The notes beneath the pieces are model-generated. The model had not been told where the DNA came from. It did no database searches and saw only the letters and a program-made list of their open reading frames with translations. From Jejuia pallidilutea (GTDB taxonomy: Bacteria > Bacteroidota > Bacteroidia > Flavobacteriales > Flavobacteriaceae), in NCBI RefSeq assembly GCF_002973595.1, contig NZ_PVEO01000007.1, forward strand, positions 186,001 to 250,000: a stretch of DNA of 64,000 nt, given 5' to 3'. The position numbers and the translations under genes were made by a program. Numbering within the stretch: position 1 is the stretch's first letter; every line of letters begins with the position of its first letter. This document shows, one piece after another, positions 19,087 through 27,202 of this stretch.

Positions 19087-19161
19087 CGGGGTGTAGCGTA
19101 GCCCGGTTATCGCGCCGCGTTTGGGACGCGGAGGTCGCAGGTTCGAATCCTGCCACCCCGA
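19087..19161 (+). tRNA. tRNA-Pro(UGG)
   Basis: The acceptor stem CGGGGTG pairs with CACCCCG (19154-19160), with A as the discriminator base. The anticodon stem CCGCG/CGCGG encloses the loop TTTGGGA, giving anticodon TGG. The T-arm GCAGGTTCGAATCCTGC is intact. The 3' CCA is not encoded. Confidence 0.97.
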
Positions 19162-19169
19162 CAAAAAAG

Positions 19170-19204
19170 ATGCCAGAGGAATTTTTCCTCTGGCATTTTA
19201 TCTT
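19170..19204 (+). terminator. Terminator after tRNA-Pro(UGG)
   Basis: A 12-bp perfect stem (ATGCCAGAGGAA with TTCCTCTGGCAT, 19170-19196) with a 3-base loop is followed by a T-rich tail. It lies 8 bp after the tRNA. Confidence 0.85.
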
Positions 19205-19405
19205 TCTCATAGTATTTAGCAATGTTATAATAGTGGTTTTGTTTATTATGTTAAGACATTTTTCAAATGTTAATGTATTGTTTTTAATATTTCGATAAAA
19301 ACCTATCTCTTAATTTTCTTATTAAGTAATTTTTAATATTACAATTTGAGAAATACGTAATAATCACGTTTCTACGTAAATTTATTAGTAAATCAGCTTA
19401 AAAAA

Positions 19406-19427
19406 TAAGTATAAATACTTAGTTTTG
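19406..19427 (+). promoter_or_regulatory. FNR-like palindrome overlapping the nirB -7 box
   Basis: TAAGTA-TAAA-TACTTA is a perfect inverted repeat (19406-19421) with a 4-bp spacer. Its last two bases begin the -7 box TAGTTTTG (19420-19427). The same arrangement recurs before the nitrate reductase gene and the FNR-type gene. Further TACGTA palindromes lie at 19354-19359, 19373-19378 and 19437-19442. The position over the core promoter suits a repressor, or a regulator that contacts RNA polymerase unusually. Confidence 0.7.
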
Positions 19428-19445
19428 TTTTTTAAATACGTAATT

Positions 19446-21962
19446 ATGCAGCATATAATTGTAGTTGGAAACGGGATGGTTGGTTATAAATTTTGTGAGA
19501 AATTTGTAGCTCAAAAAGAAAACAAAGCTTTTAAAATCACAGTATTTGGTGAAGAGCCAAGACCAGCTTATGATAGAGTTCATTTAAGCGAATTCTTTGA
19601 AAGTCAGAATGCTAAAGCCTTAGAGATGGCTCCAGCTGAGTGGTATGCTGAAAATGATATTGACTTAATTACAGGAGAACGTGTTGCTGATATCAATAGA
19701 AGTTCAAAAACCATTACTACGGCAAAAGATCGCGAGTTCTCATACGATTATTTAGTCCTTGCCACAGGATCTTCTCCTTTTGTACCTCCAATTAAAGGTG
19801 TTGAAAAGGAAGGTGTATTTGTTTATAGAACTATTGAAGATTTAGAAGGTATGCTTGCTTATGCTGCTAAACTGAAGGCTGAAAAACCTAATGCTAAGGC
19901 AGCAGTTTTAGGAGGTGGATTACTGGGTTTAGAAGCTGGTAAAGCTGTAATGGATATGGGCTTGGAACCTCATATTGTAGAGTTTGCACCCAAGTTAATG
20001 CCAAGGCAATTAGATTCTAGAAGTTCTCAAGTATTACAATTGAAATTAGAGTCTATAGGATTAAATATTCATCTAAGTAAAGCAACAAATCAAATTTTAG
20101 GAAACGGTCGTATTACGGGGATGGAATTTGGAGAAGATGACATTTTAGATGTGGATATGCTTATCGTTTCAGCAGGTATTAGGCCAAGAGATGAGTTAGC
20201 TAGGGCATGTGGGTTGGAAGTTGGTGTTCGCGGTGGTGTAATTGTAGATAATACCATGAAAACTTCAGATGATGCGATTTATGCTATTGGTGAAATCGCC
20301 CTATATAATCAAATGATTTATGGTCTAGTAGCCCCAGGTTACGATATGGCAGATATTGCTGTACAGCAAATATTAGGGAATGCCGATAAAGTTATGCCTT
20401 CAGATATAGATATGTCTACCAAATTAAAATTAATTGGTGTAGATGTAGCAAGTTTTGGAGAGCCATTTATGCCTGCATCAAAAGGGCATTCTATTATATT
20501 TGAAAATAAAACACAATACTTGTACAAAAGAATTAATGTAAGTCATGATGGTAAAAAGTTATTAGGCGGAATTCTTGTTGGTGATGCTGCAGATTATAGC
20601 ATGTTGCATCAAGTATACCTAAATGGAATGGCTATTCCTGAAGATCCTGCGCAATTAATATTGCCTGTAAGTGAAGGTGGCGCATTACTTGGTGATGTTA
20701 TGGATTTGCCAGATGAGGCACAAATATGTTCTTGCGAGAGTGTAACTAAAGGCCAAATATGCGGTGTTATTGAAAATGGGGATGCTACAGATTTAGGAGA
20801 TGTGGTAAGTTGTACAAAAGCTGGAACGGGTTGTGGCGGTTGTAAGCCAATGGTAGCAGATTTAACCAATGCGACATTAAAATCCTTAGGTATTGAGGTT
20901 AAGGACTCTATTTGCGAACATTTTGACTATAACAGACAGGATTTATATAAAATTATTCAAGTTAAAGGCTATACTAAATTTAATGAAGTATTAGATAGTC
21001 ATGGTAATGGCGGACACGGTTGCGAAATATGTAAGCCTGTAATTGCATCTTTAATGGCTTCAATTCATGCAGATACAGCGAATAAAGAATACGCCATACA
21101 AGATTCAAACGATAGGTTTTTGGCCAATATACAGCGAAACGGAACATATTCGGTTGTGCCAAGGGTTCCAGGAGGAGAGATTACACCAGATAAGTTGATT
21201 GCACTTGGCGAAATTGCAAAGAAATATGACCTCTATACTAAAATCACAGGAGGTGTTCGTATCGATCTATTCGGAGCTACTTTAAATCAGTTGCCATTAA
21301 TTTGGAAAGAACTAATAAGTCACGGTTTTGAAAGTGGTCACGCTTATGGTAAGTCTTTAAGAACTGTAAAAACCTGCGTTGGATCTACTTGGTGTAGATA
21401 TGGTATGGATGAAAGTGTAAGTTTTGGAATTGAATTAGAGAATCGATACCGAGGCATACGTGCGCCTCACAAAATTAAAGGTGGCGTTTCAGGCTGTATT
21501 CGCGAATGTGCAGAAGCAAGGGGGAAAGACTTTGGTTTAATTGCTGTTGAAGGTGGTTGGAATTTATACGTTGGTGGAAATGGTGGTGCAAACCCAAGAC
21601 ATGCCGAATTATTTGCCGAACAAATAGATAACGAAACGGTAATTAAATATCTAGACAGATACTTAATGTTATACATGCGTACCGCTAAACCATTACAACG
21701 AACTGCCGCATGGCAAGAAAAGCTGGAAGGTGGATTAGAGTATTTAAAAGAAGTGATTATTGAAGATAAACTAGGTATTACAGAAGACTTAGAAAAAGAA
21801 ATGCAAACTCTGGTTAATAAGTTTGAATGTGAATGGACGCAAGCTGTAAATGATCCGGAAATGATGAAACGTTTCAATCATTTTGTGAATAGTGAAGCGG
21901 AAGACGATAATCTAGTTTTTGTTCCGATGCGGGATCAAAAAATGCCTGAGCCTTGGGTGTAG
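19446..21962 (+). CDS. nirB: Assimilatory NAD(P)H nitrite reductase, large subunit NirB
   Basis: 838 residues from ATG 19446; a TTG at 19425 in the same frame lies inside the promoter and is rejected. Domain order: FAD/NAD(P) reductase (VVGNGMVGYKF at the start, VLGGGLLGLEAGKAV near 160), two BFD-type [2Fe-2S] segments (CSCESVTKGQICG with CTKAGTGCGGC, then GCEICKPV), and the siroheme/[4Fe-4S] reductase module with ligands Cys644, Cys650, Cys684 and Cys688. It reduces nitrite to ammonium in the cytoplasm with NirD. It opens the nitrate assimilation island and has the island-wide palindrome 25 bp before its start. Confidence 0.96.
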   Translation: MQHIIVVGNGMVGYKFCEKFVAQKENKAFKITVFGEEPRPAYDRVHLSEFFESQNAKALEMAPAEWYAENDIDLITGERVADINRSSKTITTAKDREFSYDYLVLATGSSPFVPPIKGVEKEGVFVYRTIEDLEGMLAYAAKLKAEKPNAKAAVLGGGLLGLEAGKAVMDMGLEPHIVEFAPKLMPRQLDSRSSQVLQLKLESIGLNIHLSKATNQILGNGRITGMEFGEDDILDVDMLIVSAGIRPRDELARACGLEVGVRGGVIVDNTMKTSDDAIYAIGEIALYNQMIYGLVAPGYDMADIAVQQILGNADKVMPSDIDMSTKLKLIGVDVASFGEPFMPASKGHSIIFENKTQYLYKRINVSHDGKKLLGGILVGDAADYSMLHQVYLNGMAIPEDPAQLILPVSEGGALLGDVMDLPDEAQICSCESVTKGQICGVIENGDATDLGDVVSCTKAGTGCGGCKPMVADLTNATLKSLGIEVKDSICEHFDYNRQDLYKIIQVKGYTKFNEVLDSHGNGGHGCEICKPVIASLMASIHADTANKEYAIQDSNDRFLANIQRNGTYSVVPRVPGGEITPDKLIALGEIAKKYDLYTKITGGVRIDLFGATLNQLPLIWKELISHGFESGHAYGKSLRTVKTCVGSTWCRYGMDESVSFGIELENRYRGIRAPHKIKGGVSGCIRECAEARGKDFGLIAVEGGWNLYVGGNGGANPRHAELFAEQIDNETVIKYLDRYLMLYMRTAKPLQRTAAWQEKLEGGLEYLKEVIIEDKLGITEDLEKEMQTLVNKFECEWTQAVNDPEMMKRFNHFVNSEAEDDNLVFVPMRDQKMPEPWV

Positions 21963-22060
21963 TATGTAAATAGTAGTTAGTATTTAGAGGATTGACTATT
22001 CTTTTTTAAGACTAAGGTAAAAGGCTAAAAATCTGGGGTGAGTTTGTTGCTAGCAAGTAT

Positions 22061-22150
22061 GCCCGCGTTAGGGATTGCAGTGGAAAGCCCACAGCGGAGG
22101 TACAGAGCGAGGACTTGTAGCGTAAAGCCCGACCCGATAGGGTAACGCCC
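22061..22150 (+). repeat. GCGTTAGGG dispersed repeat, copy 1 (between nirB and nirD)
   Basis: A 90-bp element beginning GCCCGCGTTAGGGATTGCAG and ending GGGTAACGCCC, with two internal AAAGCCC motifs. Related copies lie at 32983-33174 (reverse) and 39274-39419. It is much more GC-rich than its surroundings and has no coding potential. It probably acts at RNA level or is a REP-like element. Confidence 0.85.
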
Positions 22151-22204
22151 AAATTATAAAAACTAATAAATTAAACTGGTTTTAGTTTATCAAAATACAT
22201 TAAA

Positions 22205-22582
22205 ATGGAAGACATTCTAGAGAAATATACAGCCACAAAAATTGAAGATGTTACTGTTTGGTTTAAAGCAGCTTCAACTGAAGATTTTCCAGTTGATGGA
22301 GGCGCTTGTGTGAAATATAAGGATAAGCAAATAGCTGTTTTTAACTTTTCAAGATTAGGTAAGTGGTATGCGTGCCAAAACCTTTGTCCGCATAAAATGG
22401 AAATGGTACTAAGTAGAGGTATGATAGGTGATGATAAAGGTATGCCAAAAGTGGCTTGCCCGTTACATAAAAAAACCTTCTCATTAGAGAGTGGCGAAAA
22501 TTTAAACGGTGATTTAAACCCAATAGCAACCTACCCTGTAAAGATTGAAGAAGGTTATGTTTATGTGGGGTTTATTGATTAA
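22205..22582 (+). CDS. nirD: Nitrite reductase small subunit NirD
   Basis: 125 residues with a Rieske-type fold. Unlike the enterobacterial NirD, which lacks cluster ligands, this one retains a full set: Cys61-x-His63 (CPH) and Cys85-x2-His88 (CPLH). It can therefore be predicted to carry a [2Fe-2S] centre and to act as an electron-transfer subunit of nitrite reductase. It is 242 bp downstream of nirB, separated by the GCGTTAGGG repeat, and has no own copy of the palindrome, so it probably depends on nirB transcription. Confidence 0.9.
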   Translation: MEDILEKYTATKIEDVTVWFKAASTEDFPVDGGACVKYKDKQIAVFNFSRLGKWYACQNLCPHKMEMVLSRGMIGDDKGMPKVACPLHKKTFSLESGENLNGDLNPIATYPVKIEEGYVYVGFID

Positions 22583-22770
22583 GATGGTATTTGCCAAAGC
22601 GTGCTGTTATATGTAAAGGACTTTGGGTTAAGAGGTTATTAAATTACTTAGACAAAATCCCAAATATTCTGTATTTTATCGCAAATGCTTTGGTGATTTT
22701 AGTAGTTAAAACTAGAACATTTAGTTAGAAATCGTTTAGAAAAATTCCAGATACAACATTTAATTAAAAA

Positions 22771-22789
22771 AAGTAATTATGTATCTTGG
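22771..22789 (+). promoter_or_regulatory. Degenerate copy of the palindrome before the DUF4202 gene
   Basis: AAGTA-ATTA-TGTAT followed by TATCTTGG preserves the left half-site, the 4-bp spacer and a -7-like box (one mismatch) in the same register as the other promoters. The right half-site is poor. It is 30 bp before the start codon. Weak on its own. Confidence 0.3.
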
Positions 22790-22818
22790 CTATCATAGAA
22801 TTCAACTCAAAATAGATT

Positions 22819-23403
22819 ATGAAGCCCACACGTTTTGAAACGGCTATTGCACTTATAGACAAGGCAAATTCTGAAGATATAAATACTTACGAAGTTGCTG
22901 GAATACAATATCCTAAAGAATTGTTATACTCGCAACGTATGACGCGAAAGTTATTGCAATTTAAGCCGGATGCGTCTAAGGCTTTACAAATTGCTGCACG
23001 TGCGCAACACATTTGTAGATGGAAAATTCCAAGAGATGAATACCCAATGGATCGCGTGGGGTATTTAAAATGGCGTGAAACTTTAAAAAAAATGCATGCT
23101 GATTTAACATCGGAAATCTTAAAGAAAGTTGGCTACGATGAACAGTTTGATGATAGAATTAGAAAAATTATTCTAAAAAAGCTCATTAAAAAAAACGAGG
23201 AGTCTCAGGCTTTAGAGGACACCATTTGCCTAGTGTTTTTAGATTATTATTTTGAGGAATTTGCTGAAAAACATCCAGATGAAAAGGTGATTGATATTCT
23301 GCAAAAAACATGGGTAAAGATGAGTGAAGCAGGCCAGCAAGAAGCTTTGAAACTCAAATTTTCTAAAAAATCTTTAGCTTTAGTAAAACAAGCTATTTCA
23401 TAA
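22819..23403 (+). CDS. DUF4202 protein
   Basis: 194 residues, helical, with the conserved ARAQHICRWKIPRDEYPMDR segment of DUF4202. The His/Cys/Arg/Asp cluster looks like a possible active or metal site (HD-like), but no activity is established. DUF4202 genes recur beside nitrite or nitrate reductase genes, and this one lies between nirD and a NarX-like kinase, 13 bp before the kinase. A role in nitrate assimilation or its signalling is likely. Confidence 0.88.
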   Translation: MKPTRFETAIALIDKANSEDINTYEVAGIQYPKELLYSQRMTRKLLQFKPDASKALQIAARAQHICRWKIPRDEYPMDRVGYLKWRETLKKMHADLTSEILKKVGYDEQFDDRIRKIILKKLIKKNEESQALEDTICLVFLDYYFEEFAEKHPDEKVIDILQKTWVKMSEAGQQEALKLKFSKKSLALVKQAIS

Positions 23404-23416
23404 ATCTCCTAGAATT

Positions 23417-25234
23417 ATGACAAAAAACGGCAATTCACTAGACCAACGGACTTTTGATAAACTTCGCCGTTTATATATTATCGGTTTTAGTACCATTGCA
23501 CTTTCGGTGATTGTGAGTCAGATTTTAATCCGAACACATTTAAGTCGTCAAGAAAGTGATTCTGGAGTAATCAATATTGCTGGAAGGCAGAGGATGTTGA
23601 GCCAGAAATTAGCAAAAGACGCTATATCTCTTTTGGCTTTAAAGCATCCTGAAGATGTATTCATCATCAAAGAGGATTTAAAAAAGACTGTAAAGCTTTG
23701 GGAACTATCACACGATGCGCTTCAAAACGGCAATGATAGTTTAGGTTTGCCAAAACAAAATTCAAAAGAAGTTATAGCTAAATTTAAGGTGCTGAATCCC
23801 ATTTTTGATTCTATAAAAGATGCTTCAAAATCTATAATTACGAAAATTGAAAATGTACCGCCTCTACCTTTAGATAGTTATGTTTCAGATATTGAAAAAG
23901 TTAGAAATCATGAAGGTGATTTTTTGATACAGATGGATGCTATTGTTAACCAATACGACAAAGAAGCCGAGGAAAAAGTAGCTTGGTTAGGTAAACTAGA
24001 GTTGTTGTTAATGGCTCTAACCTTACTAATACTGTTGGGTGAGTTTGTATACATTTTTTGGCCCGCAGCAAAATCAGTACGATATACTTTAAAGGAGTTA
24101 TTGGCTGCGGAAGGTAAAGCTAAAAAAATGGCTTTTGATGCAGATGAACTCAGTAAGGAAAAAGAGAAATCCATACAGGAACTGAGTGCACTTACAAGAG
24201 CAATGGATGATACGCTTTTATTTGCTAGAATCTTACCAAATGGAGCTTTGGTGCATATGGGAAATAAGTTTTCTCACCTTTTTAGTTTCTCGAAGTTTAA
24301 CGATTCAGCATTATTTTGGAATGTATTATCGACCAATGAGCATGAACAAGAAGCTATTGAAAACATAATTAGTAAGCACAAAAAAACAGGGTGGCAAGGA
24401 GAAGTTAAAGCCACTACTAAAAAGGGTGATGATGTTTGGTTAGAAATGGCGGTAATTCCGTTTAGTACCACAGACGAGAAGTCAGAATTACTAATAATAG
24501 CTTCTGAAATTACAGAACGCAAAGTAGCCCAATTAGAAATTGATAGATTGACAGAAAAGAGTTTTGAGGAGAAGATGAGTCAACAAAAAATAATCTCTAG
24601 CAAGATTATTGAAAACCAGGAGAAAGAGCAAAATAGAATAGCCAAAGATGTACATGATGGTATAGGGCAAATGTTAACGGGTTTAAAATATAACCTGGAA
24701 AGTATCGATATGAAAGATGTTAAAAAAGCAACATCTAAAATTGAGCATTTAAAAGAGTTGACCTCAAACATCATTAAGGGTGTTCGCACCGCAACATTTA
24801 ATTTAACACCTCCAGAGCTAACAGATCATGGTATAGTTCCTGCCCTTACAAAGTTAACACAAGAGTTGGCACGATTAACTGGTAAGGAAATTGTGCTTTT
24901 TAATAAAACCGATTTTAACCAGCGAATGGAATCGCTTGCTGAAATAAATATATACCGTATTGTACAAGAAGCGGTTAATAATGCTATTAAATACGCAGAA
25001 TCTTCCCATATAATTGTATCGCTATCACATAGTGCTAAAATACTTAGTATTGTTATAGATGATAATGGTAAAGGGTTTAATCCTGATAAAATAAAACATG
25101 TAAAAACAGGAGATGGTGGAATGGGAATGACGTTTATGAAAGAACGAATTAAATATATTGATGGGCGTTTATTTATAACTTCTGAAGAAAGCAAAGGCAC
25201 TAGAATTACCTTGAATGTGCCGTTAAATAATTAA
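23417..25234 (+). CDS. NarX-like nitrate-responsive sensor histidine kinase
   Basis: 605 residues. TM1 is at about 17-36. A periplasmic PilJ/NarX-type helical sensor follows with IAGRQRMLSQKLAKDA, the segment equivalent to the nitrate-binding P-box, and TM2 lies at about 193-213. Then come a coiled linker, a PAS domain (about 250-370), HisKA_3 with phospho-acceptor His413 in AKDVHDGIGQ, and HATPase_c with NAIKYAE and DDNGKGF. It would sense nitrate or nitrite outside the inner membrane and phosphorylate the NarL-type regulator at 25922. The two genes are separated by 687 bp containing a pseudogene, which is unusual. Confidence 0.88.
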   Translation: MTKNGNSLDQRTFDKLRRLYIIGFSTIALSVIVSQILIRTHLSRQESDSGVINIAGRQRMLSQKLAKDAISLLALKHPEDVFIIKEDLKKTVKLWELSHDALQNGNDSLGLPKQNSKEVIAKFKVLNPIFDSIKDASKSIITKIENVPPLPLDSYVSDIEKVRNHEGDFLIQMDAIVNQYDKEAEEKVAWLGKLELLLMALTLLILLGEFVYIFWPAAKSVRYTLKELLAAEGKAKKMAFDADELSKEKEKSIQELSALTRAMDDTLLFARILPNGALVHMGNKFSHLFSFSKFNDSALFWNVLSTNEHEQEAIENIISKHKKTGWQGEVKATTKKGDDVWLEMAVIPFSTTDEKSELLIIASEITERKVAQLEIDRLTEKSFEEKMSQQKIISSKIIENQEKEQNRIAKDVHDGIGQMLTGLKYNLESIDMKDVKKATSKIEHLKELTSNIIKGVRTATFNLTPPELTDHGIVPALTKLTQELARLTGKEIVLFNKTDFNQRMESLAEINIYRIVQEAVNNAIKYAESSHIIVSLSHSAKILSIVIDDNGKGFNPDKIKHVKTGDGGMGMTFMKERIKYIDGRLFITSEESKGTRITLNVPLNN

Positions 25235-25360
25235 TTTTGCTGATGTTGTAATGTCGAATGAATATGAGATATCTCACAAATAGCTGAGATTTGAGTATCT
25301 TAAACTCATCAGGTAATTATCCTAATACCTCTTTTTATATTTGGCTTTATGGATGGTAAA

Positions 25361-25658
25361 TTAGAACACCTGATTATTCAAAGTTTCCCAACTAGGATTA
25401 AAATCCAGAATAAGTTTATTCTTTTTTCTCGCCTTCACTTCTTCAACTATTTTACTCTTGCTATACCATCTTATGGGTACTCAAAAGTCTCATAATAAGC
25501 TAAATAGATACAGCTGTATTTTCTAGAAAACGATTTTTTAGCATTTTGGCTATTAAAATAATATGTGATAATTGGTTTTGAATATTATTAGTGAAACCAA
25601 TGTGTAGCATTGTTCGGTATTGATTTGTCGTTATATGTAGGAAGTATTTATAAAGCAT
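25361..25658 (-). pseudogene. Decayed GIY-YIG endonuclease gene
   Basis: Read leftward from an ATG at 25658 the translation gives MLYKYFLHITTNQYRTMLHI then GFTNNIQNQLSH, a clear GIY-YIG N-terminus. A frameshift leads into YYFNSQNAKKSFSRKY and YYETFEYP. Three in-frame stops follow (at CAA, CAG and TGG positions of the family), then a shift in an A-run restores LILDFNPSWETLNNQVF and a stop at 25361. Length, motif order and the nature of the stops fit a once-complete protein of about 98 residues of the small stand-alone GIY-YIG family. It cannot be functional. Confidence 0.8.
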
Positions 25659-25721
25659 AAATTAAATGCAGTGTTTTATTATAAATTACTAAACCAATAA
25701 TTTCGAAAAATTGACATAGAA

Positions 25722-25768
25722 TATTGAAAGTGAAATGTGATTTCTCATATGCGTTCGAAATGACATAG
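25722..25768 (+). repeat. Worn copy of the CATTTCGA...TCGGAATGACA repeat
   Basis: GTGATTTCTCATATGCGTTCGAAATGACA resembles, with several changes, the right arm of the complete element at 37953-38028. It is one of several dispersed repeat remnants in the island. Nothing else is recognisable in the rest of the 25235-25921 gap apart from the pseudogene and the promoter. Confidence 0.45.
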
Positions 25769-25872
25769 ACATCTAAAATCTATTTAACAAGTCATTTAGG
25801 TGGCCTATTTCAATATAAACAAACCATGAAAAGAAAACTTATAAGGCAAAGTTCCGCATTCAAAAGTTAAAA

Positions 25873-25902
25873 TACGTAGTATTACTTAATTTCTTACTTT
25901 TG
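25873..25902 (+). promoter_or_regulatory. FNR-like palindrome and -7 box before the NarL-type gene
   Basis: TACGTA-GTAT-TACTTA (25873-25888) has the same half-site spacing as the nirB copy with one changed base in the left half. A -7 box TACTTTTG follows at 25895-25902. Here the palindrome lies just upstream of the -7 box instead of overlapping it. Confidence 0.6.
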
Positions 25903-25921
25903 TAATTATTCTATTTAATTT

Positions 25922-26587
25922 ATGGACAAAATAAATGTTGTACTCGCCGATGATCATGTTTTAGTAAGGGATGGTATCAAGGCACTTTTAGAAGACCAAT
26001 CTGGTATTGAAGTAATTGATGAAGCCTCCAATGGTGTTGAGGCATTGGAAGTACTAGGAAGAAATAAACCTCATGTGTTAATTGTAGATATTAGAATGCC
26101 GGAAATGAACGGGATTCAAGTGGTTGGTGAAGTTAAGAAGTTGCATCAAAATGTAAAAACATTGGTTTTATCTATGCATGACTCTGAGGAATACGTAGTG
26201 CAAGCTATTCAAGCTGGGGCAGATGGTTATTTGCTTAAAGGAGCTAGTAAAGAAGAGTTTTTAAAAGCACTGCATAAAGTGGCTAATGGAGGTAAATATT
26301 TTACAGGAGATGTGTCAGCAATTATTATGAATAATTTTGTGAGCGGTAATACAAATACTGCAGTTGCATCAAACGCAGACATAAAAGAAGATCCTTTTAA
26401 ATTAACAAAACGCGAAAAACAAATTTTAGGTTTAGTTTTAGAGCTTAAGAATAATAAAGATATTGCCGATGAACTTAAAATTAGCAAGCGTACTGCAGAA
26501 GTACATCGTTTTAACTTGATGAAAAAATTAGAGGTTTCCAATCTCAAAGAACTTACTGAAAAGGCAAAAGAGTTCGGTTTGGTGTAA
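25922..26587 (+). CDS. NarL/FixJ-family response regulator
   Basis: 221 residues. The receiver domain has Asp10/Asp11, phospho-acceptor Asp56 in LIVDIRMP and the conserved Lys in GYLLKGAS. A linker follows (about 130-150), then a LuxR/NarL HTH (LTKREKQILGLVLELKNNKDIADELKIS with SKRTAEVHRFNLMKKL as recognition segment). It is the likely partner of the NarX-like kinase. Its own promoter carries the island palindrome, so its synthesis is probably under the FNR-type regulator. Confidence 0.9.
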   Translation: MDKINVVLADDHVLVRDGIKALLEDQSGIEVIDEASNGVEALEVLGRNKPHVLIVDIRMPEMNGIQVVGEVKKLHQNVKTLVLSMHDSEEYVVQAIQAGADGYLLKGASKEEFLKALHKVANGGKYFTGDVSAIIMNNFVSGNTNTAVASNADIKEDPFKLTKREKQILGLVLELKNNKDIADELKISKRTAEVHRFNLMKKLEVSNLKELTEKAKEFGLV

Positions 26588-26647
26588 TAAGTAACATCTT
26601 TTAAGCAACCTTTTTGTGAATTTTGAATCTAAGTAAAAACTAAAAAG

Positions 26648-26983
26648 GTGAAATCTATATTTAAAATTTTAATTTGTTTGATTATTATGACTTCTTGTTC
26701 TAATGATGAAGTCGTTTTGTATGACGCAGAAGTTATAGGAGAGAGTATAGATTGTAACAATTCTTTTTTGCTTAGGTTCAAGGCAATACCATTGGGAATT
26801 AACTCAATTGATAACATTTATGTTGGGCAAAACTTACCTGAAGCATATAAAGTTGTAGGCAAGAAAATAAACGTTTCGGTAAGAGGAGTAAATCCAAATA
26901 ATGAAGATGAAATCCAACCATGTACTACACTTGGTCCCGGTTATGCGCATGTTTTCATTCTTTCAGTTTCAGAAAGAAATTAA
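26648..26983 (+). CDS. Small lipoprotein of unknown function
   Basis: 111 residues from a GTG start, chosen because the signal segment KSIFKILICLIIMTSC needs it; an ATG at 26687 would remove it. The lipobox is MTSC. Two further cysteines (IDCNN and IQPCTT) could form a disulfide. No domain is recognised. It lies between the regulator and the nitrate reductase gene and may be unrelated to nitrate. Confidence 0.65.
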   Translation: MKSIFKILICLIIMTSCSNDEVVLYDAEVIGESIDCNNSFLLRFKAIPLGINSIDNIYVGQNLPEAYKVVGKKINVSVRGVNPNNEDEIQPCTTLGPGYAHVFILSVSERN

Positions 26984-27115
26984 GATTAAGGGTTCAGCCG
27001 TATTTTTAAATACGAGTTGTTTAAATTATCTAATTTTGCCAAATCCTCAAAATCCACTTTCTTAAATTAAAGACTTCACATAAATTTTAAATTACTTAAT
27101 ATTTAACACAAAAAT

Positions 27116-27137
27116 TAAGTATAAATACGTAGTTTTG
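27116..27137 (+). promoter_or_regulatory. FNR-like palindrome overlapping the nitrate reductase -7 box
   Basis: TAAGTA-TAAA-TACGTA (27116-27131) overlaps the -7 box TAGTTTTG (27130-27137), exactly as before nirB. Only one base differs from the nirB copy over 22 positions. The start codon follows after a 65-base leader. Confidence 0.7.
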
Positions 27138-27202
27138 GTACATTGAGAATTTGTTTGAATCACTTCAATACGCATCTCATTCATAATTTAAAACGCTTAT
27201 AA

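Noticed and set aside
19354-19442. TACGTA palindromes upstream of nirB as independent operators
   Set aside because: They lack the N4-spaced partner half-site and TACGTA is also scattered at 36241-36339, so they are only mentioned with the main site.
21467-21877. 136-residue antisense frame within nirB
   Set aside because: It lies opposite the siroheme domain, has no start context and no recognisable domain.
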